Shown: piece after piece, positions 1 through 6,041 of the stretch
Position numbering within the stretch: position 1 is the stretch's first letter
Layout of the letters: every line of letters begins with the position of its first letter
From: an uncultured Roseburia sp.
GTDB taxonomy: Bacteria > Bacillota > Clostridia > Lachnospirales > Lachnospiraceae
Length of the DNA: 6,207 nt
Direction: 5' to 3'
NCBI GenBank assembly: GCA_946055175.1
Contig: CAMGET010000088.1
Span: forward strand, 1-6,207
Translations under genes and position numbers: made by a program
The notes under the pieces: model-generated
Database searches by the model: none
Seen by the model: only the letters and a program-made list of their open reading frames with translations
What the model was told of the DNA's origin: nothing

Positions 1-1052
1 CTTTCCAGTTGGTCCTCCGGAATATTCATTAGTATTCCGGTCGCACTGAGCATCTGATACGGAACTCCTACCCAGATATTTATCAAAATAATCATTACAT
101 GTGCCCAGCCCGGTTTCGATAAAAAAGGAATATAGGAGAGTCCCTTTCCAACCAGACCCACTTCCTGTAAAAAAGCAGTTAGTCCAATCTGGTTACAAAA
201 GCTATTGACAATTCCATAATCTCCAAACAGTTTTCCTACCAAAAGCAATGTAACAAATTGTGGAATGGCAATGGTCACAACAAAAATTGATCTCCACATT
301 TTCTTACAACGAGTCATTTTATTATTAATAAATTTTGCAAGAAAGATTCCACCAAAAAAAGAGGTGCTTGTTGCCACAAATGCCCATATAAGTGTCCATA
401 TTAGCACGCGGACAAACACATATCCGAAGGTGATGGTAGTGGTAGAAGTAAAAAGTGTCTTAAAATTGTCCAATCCAACCCAGGTAAACAAATAGGTAGG
501 CGGCTGATGGTCCATATCATAATTCGTAAATGCAATGCAGACCATAAAAATAATCGGAATCACATTGATGAGTAACACACCAATACCGGGTAATGTTAAT
601 AATGTCACATAGAATTTTCCGTTTATTAATTCGCGCAAATCCTGACCAAAACTATTGATGTGTTCCCCTTTCTCTTTCATAACCTGAAGTCGGTATACTG
701 TTTTCATGTTGCTAATATAGAGCAGAATAAATGCCACAATCAGCAGGATTCCTATAATTCCGCCAAGTAAAATGAGCAGTGAATTGTCATAATCGTTTAC
801 CGTCTTAGTCAGTGTCGCAAGATCAAGTTTTTCCTCTCGCTGTACACTTCCCAATGTATTCAGTTTCAAAATGTACTGCAAAGAAAATTGTATGGTAAAT
901 GTAAAAAAGCCAATCTCTATCAGGGTCATCAAGATCCCTTTTACAAATTGCTTTCTTCCCCAATATCCTGCTCCCATGATGAGCAGTGATAACCTTGTCC
1001 AGAAGTCTCCCTTTACGACTGCTGTTCCAAAATCAGTAAAATACTTTTTCAT
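1..1052 (-). CDS. MalF-like carbohydrate ABC transporter permease (3' end outside window)
   Basis: This is an inner-membrane permease subunit of a sugar ABC importer, probably for maltose, maltodextrin or a related oligosaccharide. No stop codon occurs before the window edge; 350 codons are visible, starting with MKKYFTDFGTAVV. An AAGAGG ribosome site (1059-1064) lies 6 nt ahead of the ATG. Membrane stretches are seen near residues 38-60, 91-113, 150-175, 209-240, 254-273 and 317-333. Two extra hydrophobic segments before the core domain, with a polar stretch around 64-90, resemble the long N-terminus of MalF. The sequence stops at NIPEDQLE, where the cytoplasmic EAA loop that contacts the ATPase normally begins, so that loop and the last membrane segments are missing. 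It follows the binding-protein gene on the same strand with a hairpin-rich 90-nt gap. The MalF-type family call is firm; the substrate is inferred. Confidence 0.9.
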   Translation of the reverse strand, partial: MKKYFTDFGTAVVKGDFWTRLSLLIMGAGYWGRKQFVKGILMTLIEIGFFTFTIQFSLQYILKLNTLGSVQREEKLDLATLTKTVNDYDNSLLILLGGIIGILLIVAFILLYISNMKTVYRLQVMKEKGEHINSFGQDLRELINGKFYVTLLTLPGIGVLLINVIPIIFMVCIAFTNYDMDHQPPTYLFTWVGLDNFKTLFTSTTTITFGYVFVRVLIWTLIWAFVATSTSFFGGIFLAKFINNKMTRCKKMWRSIFVVTIAIPQFVTLLLVGKLFGDYGIVNSFCNQIGLTAFLQEVGLVGKGLSYIPFLSKPGWAHVMIILINIWVGVPYQMLSATGILMNIPEDQLE

Positions 1053-1073
1053 ATAAAACCTCTTCTTGTAAAT

Positions 1074-1091
1074 GTGCGCCGCCGGGCGCAC
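1074..1091 (-). other. GC-rich hairpin ahead of the permease ribosome site
   Basis: GTGCGCC pairs perfectly with GGCGCAC across a 4-nt loop. On the minus-strand transcript it lies between the upstream terminator-like hairpin and the permease ribosome site, ending about 8 nt before the purine-rich site. It has no following T-run, so it is not itself a terminator. It could protect the 5' end of a processed permease message or tune its translation; that role is inference. Confidence 0.6.
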
Positions 1092-1095
1092 TCTT

Positions 1096-1129
1096 AAAAA
1101 GCGACCCACGCATCTTGCGCGCAGGTCGC
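1096..1129 (-). terminator. Intercistronic intrinsic terminator between binding protein and permease
   Basis: On the minus strand GCGACC pairs with GGTCGC. The stem continues through two G-T wobbles and three GC pairs to a loop of about 7 nt (GCAAGAT). TTTTT follows at 1100-1096. It begins about 14 nt after the binding-protein stop codon. Since the permease follows in the same direction with no obvious strong promoter in the gap, this is best read as a partial terminator that lets some transcripts continue. Sugar ABC operons commonly make more binding protein than membrane subunits by such a device. Confidence 0.75.
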
Positions 1130-1142
1130 AAAAACGATTCTT

Positions 1143-2465
1143 TTATTGTGGTGCCTGAGTAATTCCGGCTACAGCCTCATCCAGGATTGCCTGTACATCG
1201 GTATAGGAACCTTCTACCAATAGCTGTCCCAAAGTTGCCGCAGGTCCCCAATATTCATTTCCAACTCTCTGAAGGCTTGCAAATTCGGATTGCGCTGCAA
1301 GTGCTGCAAGTGCCGGAGCAGATGCGATTTCTTCTGAACTTGCTGCAACAAGATTAGACGGACCTTCACCGGTAGCAATTCCGATTTTAGTCTGGCTGCT
1401 CTCATTGGTGATAAACTCTGCCAACAGCATTGCCCATCCTGTATTTTTTGAATAAGCATTGACACCTACAAATTTATATCCTGCGAAGGATCCCATCTGA
1501 ACCTGGTCTCCGTTAACGGTAAAGGTAGGGAGCTTCGCTGCTGCATATCCGTCTCCGTATGCCTCCTGGAATGCGGTGGTCGCCCAAGTTCCGTTCACGT
1601 CCGCAATCATCTCTCCGTTCAACGCGAAGGCCTGTGCATCCTCATTCACGCAGTTAACCAAGGTACTGTTTGCACAGATGGCGGAAATTGCTGTTGCCAC
1701 ATCGGCGCCGGTGTATTTTGTATCGGTTGCATTCCAGTTACAGGTGTTGGTTCCGTCTTCGTTGCCGTACATATCCAGTCCCGCTCCTGCGAAAAATCCA
1801 TACAGATACCAAGCTCCGGACACTTCCATACCAACGGTCTTTCCCTGTGCCTCTGCCGCTGCCAGAAGGTTATCCCAGGAAGCCACATCCCCCTCACTCA
1901 AGTAATTCTTATTGTAGAATAAGAAATATCCGTTGGAAGCTGTCAGCGGATATGCATATAATTTGCCATTCACAGTTGCAGCCTCAACCGTTGTCGATGC
2001 ATTGGTCTTCGCCGGGTCATAAGTGTAGGTGGCATCAATACTCTGAAGCGCTCCCGCATTTACCAGATCAACCAGCTGGTCATCCGGGAACACGAATACG
2101 TCTGCAGCCGCCTCCACATCGGCGAGCACATCATCCTTACAGTTGGCTTCTGACTCAACACCGATTGTGATATTGAAATCAACCTCCGGATATGTTGTCT
2201 CAAATTCATCCACAAGTTCACGTATTACAGTCTGATATGCGTCTGTTTCGTTGCACCATAAAGTAAGTTCCACGGTTCCTTCCGTTGCTGCAATCAGGTT
2301 TGCAATCGCATCATCCGTTGCTGCGGTGTTACTTTCTACATTTTCTGTTCCTGCCTTTTCTGTTCCGGCGCTTTCGTTAGCTGCCGGGGTCTTTGATCCG
2401 CATCCTGTCATCATAGTAGCAGTCATAGATGCAGCCAAAATCATTGCGATTAATTTCTTCTTCAT
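1143..2465 (-). CDS. MalE-like extracellular sugar-binding lipoprotein of an ABC importer
   Basis: This 440-residue protein captures sugar outside the cell and delivers it to the permease encoded next to it. Residues 1-22 form a lipoprotein signal: a KKK start, a hydrophobic stretch, and a lipobox-like MTGC with Cys22 as the lipid-anchored residue. Residues 23-60 are a flexible Ala/Thr/Glu-rich tether containing a short AGTE repeat. The family-1 solute-binding fold starts near residue 64 (VELTLWCNETDAYQTVIREL) and continues through the FVFPDDQLVDLVNAGALQ block around 124-141, typical of MalE-type proteins. Aromatic residues throughout, including WYLYGFF, suit carbohydrate stacking. AGGAGGGG (2471-2478) supports the start. 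A palindromic operator sits immediately upstream, so the divergent LacI-type regulator probably controls it. Maltose or maltodextrin is the likely ligand class but cannot be fixed from sequence alone. Confidence 0.93.
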   Translation of the reverse strand: MKKKLIAMILAASMTATMMTGCGSKTPAANESAGTEKAGTENVESNTAATDDAIANLIAATEGTVELTLWCNETDAYQTVIRELVDEFETTYPEVDFNITIGVESEANCKDDVLADVEAAADVFVFPDDQLVDLVNAGALQSIDATYTYDPAKTNASTTVEAATVNGKLYAYPLTASNGYFLFYNKNYLSEGDVASWDNLLAAAEAQGKTVGMEVSGAWYLYGFFAGAGLDMYGNEDGTNTCNWNATDTKYTGADVATAISAICANSTLVNCVNEDAQAFALNGEMIADVNGTWATTAFQEAYGDGYAAAKLPTFTVNGDQVQMGSFAGYKFVGVNAYSKNTGWAMLLAEFITNESSQTKIGIATGEGPSNLVAASSEEIASAPALAALAAQSEFASLQRVGNEYWGPAATLGQLLVEGSYTDVQAILDEAVAGITQAPQ

Positions 2466-2480
2466 TTCTTCCCCTCCTAG

Positions 2481-2492
2481 GAAACCGGTTTC
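2481..2492. promoter_or_regulatory. Probable LacI-family operator O1
   Basis: GAAACCGGTTTC is a perfect 12-bp palindrome with a central CpG, the form typical of LacI/GalR-family operators. It lies in the divergent control region, only a few bases upstream of the binding-protein ribosome site, so a bound repressor would block initiation or act as a roadblock to the transporter transcript. A further CGGTTT half-site copy follows at 2494-2499. The neighbouring LacI-type gene is the obvious candidate binder. Confidence 0.8.
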
Positions 2493-2538
2493 ACGGTTTA
2501 AATATATTTTTTGCAGTTTCCTGCTTGCCTGTAACCTA

Positions 2539-2568
2539 TATTTATCACCTATCCCCTAGTAAATTCAA
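2539..2568 (-). promoter_or_regulatory. Candidate promoter for the transporter operon
   Basis: On the minus strand TTGAAT (2568-2563) and TAAATA (2544-2539) are spaced 18 nt apart. Both boxes are imperfect. Transcription from here would begin near 2531 and place the palindrome at 2481-2492 in the leader as a roadblock site. A TATATT at 2506-2501 is an alternative -10 but lacks a convincing -35. A real promoter must exist in this intergenic region; which hexamers serve is uncertain. Confidence 0.35.
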
Positions 2569-2588
2569 CGAATATTTTCCATTTCACG

Positions 2589-2620
2589 TTGACTTTGTTA
2601 GGAAACCGCTATACTATACT
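2589..2620 (+). promoter_or_regulatory. Promoter of the LacI-type regulator gene
   Basis: TTGACT at 2589-2594 is a good -35 box. The -10 lies in the overlapping TATACTATACT stretch at 2610-2620: TACTAT at 2612-2617 gives a 17-nt spacer, while the two TATACT copies give 15 or 20. The spacer holds an operator-like half-site, which suggests autoregulation. Confidence 0.6.
2599..2613. promoter_or_regulatory. Degenerate second operator O2 inside the regulator promoter
   Basis: The 10-nt string TAGGAAACCG occurs at both 2478-2487 (within O1) and 2599-2608. Here only the left half matches; the right half (GCTATA) keeps three of six palindromic positions. It sits between the -35 and -10 boxes of the regulator promoter and about 121 bp from O1, compatible with weak autorepression or looping between the two sites. 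This is inference from sequence similarity. Confidence 0.45.
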
Positions 2621-2641
2621 AACATATTTATTCAATTTTAT

Positions 2642-2647
2642 GGGAGG
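2642..2647 (+). promoter_or_regulatory. Ribosome binding site fixing the LacI-type start
   Basis: GGGAGG lies 6 nt before the ATG at 2654. The open frame continues upstream into the transporter gene, but only this ATG has a ribosome site and begins where LacI-family proteins begin, right at the helix-turn-helix. Confidence 0.8.
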
Positions 2648-2653
2648 ATTAAT

Positions 2654-3679
2654 ATGTCGATAACCATTACAGACGTTGCAAACGAAGCCGGGGTGTCAAA
2701 ATCAACTGTTTCCAAGGTACTCAACAATTGGACCACCATTTCTCCTGAGACAGTAGCCCGCGTCAATGCGGCAATCGAGAAACTTCATTATGTTCCAAAT
2801 TCCAGAGCTGTCAGCTTTGCACGACAAATCACGCAAAACATTGTATATCTCACTGACTTGGGTAAAAATTCTGCCTATCTTTATCCTCATATGTTTGACA
2901 TGATGTGTGGAGTTCATCATGCACTTACCTCCAGAAATTACACACTGACTTTAGTTGACACCTCCGAAGAATCCTATCCCGGAGAACGTGCTATGAACGA
3001 AATCACCCGTCGCTCTGCAGACGGTCTCATCATCCATGGTTCCGCCATCAACGAAGAATTGGCAAAGCATATTATCGCAGAAAAAGTGCCTCATATTATC
3101 ATCGGCCATCCAAATTTTGAAAACCGCCTATGCTGGATTGATACAAATCATGCGCTTGCCGGCGAATACGCAGCGGACCACATGACAGACTGTGGCTATT
3201 CGGATGTCATGTTTGTGGCAGGCAGAAAAAGTGATGTAATCTCCAATCAACGGCTCAAGGGGTTTACAAAAGGCATGCTCAATCATACCATTCATATTCC
3301 AAGCCGTAGAATCATATACACCTCCAATACACGGGAAAGTTCATATACGGAGGTTTTATCTGCATTAAAAAACCAGCCGTACCCCCAGGCAATTGTCTGT
3401 GAAAATAATATGCTGGCTTTAGGTGTTGTCAAAGCATTAAACGAACTATGCCTTCAGATTCCGGAGGACATAGCTATCCTAACCTTTGACATTTATCCAT
3501 ATTCCGATATTGTTGATCCTATTTTATCTGTTATTGACATTAATGTATATGACATGGGCGTTCAGGCAGGTGAAATGATGATTCGCAAGTTGGAAAATCC
3601 GGATTTATTAATTCAAAGTTATACAACACTTCCTGTTCTGATTCAAAGAGGAAGTACAAAGTCACGAACAACTGTCTAA
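2654..3679 (+). CDS. LacI/GalR-family transcriptional regulator
   Basis: This 341-residue DNA-binding protein has the usual LacI-family length. Residues 4-25 form the helix-turn-helix (ITDVANEAGVSKSTVSKVLNN) and 46-58 the hinge helix (YVPNSRAVSFARQ). The rest is a periplasmic-binding-protein-like sensor, with recognisable RLKGF, ENNMLALGVVKAL and a terminal LIQRGST. Two details are unusual. The hinge residue usually Leu, which wedges into the central CpG of the operator, is Phe55. The usual GFDD near the effector site reads TFDIYPYSDIVDP. It is divergent from the sugar-binding protein gene and faces palindromic sites, so it probably represses, or less likely activates, the transporter in response to a sugar, and likely controls itself. 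The ATG at 2654 is preferred over upstream in-frame codons, which overlap the transporter gene and lack a ribosome site. Confidence 0.93.
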   Translation: MSITITDVANEAGVSKSTVSKVLNNWTTISPETVARVNAAIEKLHYVPNSRAVSFARQITQNIVYLTDLGKNSAYLYPHMFDMMCGVHHALTSRNYTLTLVDTSEESYPGERAMNEITRRSADGLIIHGSAINEELAKHIIAEKVPHIIIGHPNFENRLCWIDTNHALAGEYAADHMTDCGYSDVMFVAGRKSDVISNQRLKGFTKGMLNHTIHIPSRRIIYTSNTRESSYTEVLSALKNQPYPQAIVCENNMLALGVVKALNELCLQIPEDIAILTFDIYPYSDIVDPILSVIDINVYDMGVQAGEMMIRKLENPDLLIQSYTTLPVLIQRGSTKSRTTV

Positions 3680-3690
3680 AATGAAATTCA

Positions 3691-3719
3691 TTGTCAATCG
3701 ACTAACATAGTGCTATAAT
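3691..3719 (+). promoter_or_regulatory. Strong sigma-A-type promoter for the GGDEF gene
   Basis: TTGTCA (five of six matches to TTGACA) and a perfect TATAAT are separated by exactly 17 nt. It begins 12 nt after the regulator's stop codon, and transcription would start around 3726. No copy of the GAAACC operator half is seen near it, so the GGDEF gene is probably expressed independently of the LacI-type switch, though readthrough from the regulator is possible because no clear terminator separates them. Confidence 0.8.
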
Positions 3720-3745
3720 TTACATATCTATTCACATTGCACTTT

Positions 3746-3751
3746 AAGAGG
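3746..3751 (+). promoter_or_regulatory. Ribosome binding site fixing the GGDEF start
   Basis: AAGAGG ends 8 nt before the ATG at 3760. The in-frame TTG at 3754 would be only 2 nt from it, too close to be used, so the ATG is the start. Confidence 0.75.
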
Positions 3752-3759
3752 AATTGCGA

Positions 3760-5394
3760 ATGAGAAAATATGTGAGAATCATTTATGGAATCAGTGTTAC
3801 GCTTGCGTTTTTAATGCTTCTGCTCTTTCATTTTCATGAAAAAACAGATTCTGTTGTCATGCGCACAGATGATAGCTATGAAATAGTGAATGATTACGAA
3901 TTTTCCACTTATGACGATGAGACCGCACCTATTGGCGTTGTTCAAGAATATAAATGGGTTCTTGGAAACATTCCAAAGCACGATGCCTGTGTTACCTTCT
4001 ATCTCATTCATCAGGAAGTGGAAGTTTATATCGGAGATGAATTAATATATAGTTTAAAGCGCCCTACCGAGCACAATTTTTCTAAAACAACCGGTTGCCT
4101 CTGGCCACAGATTTTTTTATACGAAGAAGATGCCGGGAAAGAAATCCGTATCCTTGTCCGCCCGATTTACCAGAGCAGCCTTCGGAATCACCTTACGATT
4201 TATCTGGGTGATCACAGCGTCATTCTGGATACGCTTGTTGAAAGGAATATACCTATTCTGGTTATCAGCCTTTTTGCGGTTTTAGTTGGTTTAGCTTTCC
4301 TTATCTTCATTTTTTATAATATAAAGAATGTGGAAATTGACCGAAGTATTTTTATGCTTGGAATTTTTTCTATTTTAACAGGTTTATGGAAAATTTCTGA
4401 TATGGAAGCGGCAACTTTAATTTTTCATGATTCTCTGGTGATGTCCGCAATTTCCATTATTGCAATTTCCTTAGCGCTTGTGCCATACATGTATTTCATT
4501 CAGAGACAGTTTCAGCATTCTAATCGTTTTATCTGGGATTTACTATGCATTATTATCAGTGTCATTACCATTGGACTAACTCTTTTACAGTTATTCGGTA
4601 TTGCAGATTTAAGAGAAACACTTACTATCTGTCATGGTACGGCCATCTTCGGTATTATTTTTATTCTATTAACGTTAATGAAAGAAGCAAGACAGGGGAA
4701 TTTTTCACCAAAGCTTAAGCTGACTGCAGTTTGCTGCGCTCTCTGCATGATTGGTGCCATTGTAGATTTAACAATTTACTATACTTCCGGTAATTCCGGA
4801 AATATGTTATTTTGTTTAGTAGCTTTTCTGTTCTATGTTATCGCAATGGGATATGTAACCTTAAAAGAAACCAAACAGTTAATGGACCGTGGTCAGAAAG
4901 CCACTCATTATCAGAATCTTGCCATGCACGACGAGCTTACCGGGCTTTTCAACCGCGCCCATTATGCAGATTTTATCTCTAAAAACAATGTTTTACAAAG
5001 TGACTGTTTTGTTATCATGATGGATGTCAACAATTTAAAACTTTGCAATGATACGCGTGGACACGACTGTGGTGACCATCTGTTAATTAATAGTGCGAAC
5101 CTGATCAGACAGGCCTTTCCATCCGGTGTCTGCCATCGTATCGGTGGAGATGAGTTTTGCATTTTACTTTGTAACTCCAGCGCTGAAGAATGCCAGAACT
5201 GTCTGAATCATTTTGAACATTTAACAGCAGAATTCAACGCTGCTCACCCGGAAGAATTCCCTGTGAACATTGCTTATGGCTACGCAAGCCATATTGTAAA
5301 CATTGATTTTGACTTTAATGATACTGTGCGCCGTGCAGATCGTATGATGTATCAGGTGAAACTCTCGATGAAGACACAGGGAAGGGGTATTTAG
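3760..5394 (+). CDS. Membrane diguanylate cyclase with 7TM-type sensor and GGDEF domain
   Basis: This 544-residue enzyme should make cyclic di-GMP from two GTP at the inner face of the membrane. Layout: TM1 at about 7-25; an extracellular beta-rich domain at about 27-162 (VEVYIGDELIYSL, EIRILVRPIY); seven TM helices at about 163-186, 195-212, 225-247, 257-280, 287-307, 320-341 and 348-367; then a short linker and GGDEF domain from about 390. This resembles 7TMR-DISM receptors, in which the outer domain often binds carbohydrate-like ligands. The catalytic parts are intact: DELTGLFNR (391-399), metal-binding Asp422 in DVNNLK, GHDCGD (434-439), GGDEF (462-466) and RADRMMYQVK near the end. The RxxD inhibitory site expected at 453-456 reads FPSG, so product feedback there is absent. 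It has its own promoter. A link to sugar sensing is suggested by its neighbours but unproven. Confidence 0.93.
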   Translation: MRKYVRIIYGISVTLAFLMLLLFHFHEKTDSVVMRTDDSYEIVNDYEFSTYDDETAPIGVVQEYKWVLGNIPKHDACVTFYLIHQEVEVYIGDELIYSLKRPTEHNFSKTTGCLWPQIFLYEEDAGKEIRILVRPIYQSSLRNHLTIYLGDHSVILDTLVERNIPILVISLFAVLVGLAFLIFIFYNIKNVEIDRSIFMLGIFSILTGLWKISDMEAATLIFHDSLVMSAISIIAISLALVPYMYFIQRQFQHSNRFIWDLLCIIISVITIGLTLLQLFGIADLRETLTICHGTAIFGIIFILLTLMKEARQGNFSPKLKLTAVCCALCMIGAIVDLTIYYTSGNSGNMLFCLVAFLFYVIAMGYVTLKETKQLMDRGQKATHYQNLAMHDELTGLFNRAHYADFISKNNVLQSDCFVIMMDVNNLKLCNDTRGHDCGDHLLINSANLIRQAFPSGVCHRIGGDEFCILLCNSSAEECQNCLNHFEHLTAEFNAAHPEEFPVNIAYGYASHIVNIDFDFNDTVRRADRMMYQVKLSMKTQGRGI

Positions 5395-5400
5395 TCCATT

Positions 5401-5680
5401 AAATTATTTTGACATAAAGTAGTTGCACAATAAGAAAGAGTATCCTTTATTTTTTATGCGGTCATACATGTATAAGAAACTCTACCATTCCTATCTGTAA
5501 GTTATTCAAAGCTGACGCGCCGCATCGTAGCGGAGTCCATTCCGCTCGATGCTGAAAATGACATCCTGTCATTTTCTCGCTGTTAATGTAATAGGAATGA
5601 AGAGTTTCTAATACATTCCAAAACGCATTAAAAATAAAGGATACTCTTTTTTATTGCAATCTACTTTATGGAAATAATTT
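5401..5680 (+). repeat. Structured palindromic element, copy A (3' of GGDEF gene)
   Basis: This 280-bp noncoding unit starts 6 nt after the GGDEF stop codon and folds on itself over its whole length. Paired arm segments are 5401-5422 with 5661-5680, 5423-5460 with 5624-5660 (including a 20-bp perfect run with AAAGAGTATCC), 5475-5483 with 5601-5609 (AGAAACTCT/AGAGTTTCT), and CATTCCTAT with ATAGGAATG. The stem closes a core at 5514-5581 holding two side-by-side hairpins. Copy B further right is homologous along the full length in reverse orientation. No open reading frame is evident. It could be a structured RNA or 3' UTR element, a complex terminator, or a non-autonomous mobile palindromic repeat. 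Family not recognised. Confidence 0.85.
5514..5581 (+). ncRNA. Conserved two-hairpin core of copy A
   Basis: Hairpin 1 (5522-5552): GCATCG, one bulged T, AGCGGA, loop GTCCAT, TCCGCT, CGATGC. Hairpin 2 (5554-5576): GAAAATGACA, loop TCC, TGTCATTTTC, ten perfect pairs. A short GCG/CGC pairing encloses both, giving a three-way junction on top of the long stem. By eye 62 of 68 bases match the core of copy B, and one pair covaries (G5527-C5547 here, A-T in B). Such conservation with covariation is the signature of a selected fold. Calling it an RNA, rather than a DNA-level palindrome, is inference. Confidence 0.55.
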
Positions 5681-5689
5681 ACTGAAGCC

Positions 5690-5736
5690 AAATACTAGCT
5701 TTAAAAGTTTCGCAAGCCTTGGAAATGCTAGTGTTT
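5690..5736. other. Hairpin between the two palindromic elements
   Basis: AAATACTAGC (5690-5699) pairs with GCTAGTGTTT (5727-5736) through ten positions including one T-G wobble, with a 27-nt loop. It sits in the 64-bp gap between elements A and B. Read on the plus strand it ends in GTTTTG and on the minus strand in ATTTGG, so it might weakly stop transcripts from either convergent gene, but the T-runs are short. The gap holds nothing else I can identify. Confidence 0.4.
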
Positions 5737-5744
5737 TGCTACAA

Positions 5745-6028
5745 AATTTAATTTATCGTTACGTATATTGAAGAGAGAAAGAGACTGACTTTTTTCTGTT
5801 CGTTTGGAAGCATACTAGAAATTCTTTATCCATATTTCATAACATAGCGCGAAAATGACACGATGTCATTTTCAGCATCAAGCGGAATGGACTCCGCTTT
5901 GATGCGGCGCGTAAGCATTAGAAAACTTACTTATATGGATAATTGAATTTCTTGTATGCGTACATCCGAATAGAAAAAAGTCAGTCTCTTTCTCTCTTCT
6001 TCAATATACGAAACTATAAATTCAAATT
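5745..6028 (-). repeat. Structured palindromic element, copy B (3' of CPBP gene)
   Basis: This 284-bp noncoding unit is in reverse orientation to copy A. On the minus strand it begins 13 nt after the stop codon of the partial membrane protease gene, mirroring copy A's place after the GGDEF gene. Arms 5762-5802 and 5967-6010 are near-perfect inverted repeats (one 3-nt insertion, one G-T wobble). Pairing extends outwards through 5745-5761 with 6011-6028, and inwards via AGAAATTC (5952-5945 with 5824-5817) and TTATCCATAT with ATATGGATAA. The core lies at 5846-5913. Distal arms differ in sequence from copy A but align with it and remain paired. There is no coding capacity. Possible identities are as for copy A. 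Confidence 0.85.
5846..5913 (-). ncRNA. Conserved two-hairpin core of copy B
   Basis: Read on the minus strand, hairpin 1 (5905-5875) has the same GTCCAT loop and AGCGGA/TCCGCT stem as copy A, with an A-T pair in place of G-C and a bulged A in place of T. Hairpin 2 (5873-5851) has the same ten-pair GAAAATGACA stem with loop TCG instead of TCC. Changes fall in the loop, the bulge, at the edges of the core, or as a compensated pair, so pairing is preserved. A four-base GCGC/GCGC closing helix is present, one pair longer than in copy A. Confidence 0.55.
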
Positions 6029-6041
6029 CTGCACTAAATAT

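Noticed and set aside
265..1056. Plus-strand open frames opposite the permease gene
   Set aside because: The minus-strand frame reads as a complete MalF-type membrane protein from a good start; the plus-strand frames have no family features.
1670..2170. Plus-strand open frames opposite the sugar-binding protein gene
   Set aside because: Their products are rich in His, Arg, Pro and Ser with no domain, have no ribosome site, and lie wholly antisense to a clear gene; they are frame shadows.
3681..3693. Terminator after the LacI-type gene (AATGA/TCATT hairpin)
   Set aside because: The stem is only 5 bp and AT-rich, with no T-run after it.
3754..3759. TTG start for the GGDEF protein two codons upstream
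   Set aside because: It lies only 2 nt from the AAGAGG site; the ATG at 3760 has normal spacing.
5762..6010. Invertible promoter (inverton) flanked by inverted repeats
   Set aside because: Pairing continues deep into the interval rather than being limited to flanks, no outward promoter is evident, and no invertase gene is in the window.
5401..6028. CRISPR array
   Set aside because: There are only two copies, in opposite orientation and each about 280 bp, with no regular short repeats and spacers.
5401..6028. Retron msr-msd or insertion sequence
   Set aside because: No reverse transcriptase or transposase is in the window, and distal arms are not conserved between copies as transposon ends would be; a mobile palindromic repeat still cannot be excluded.
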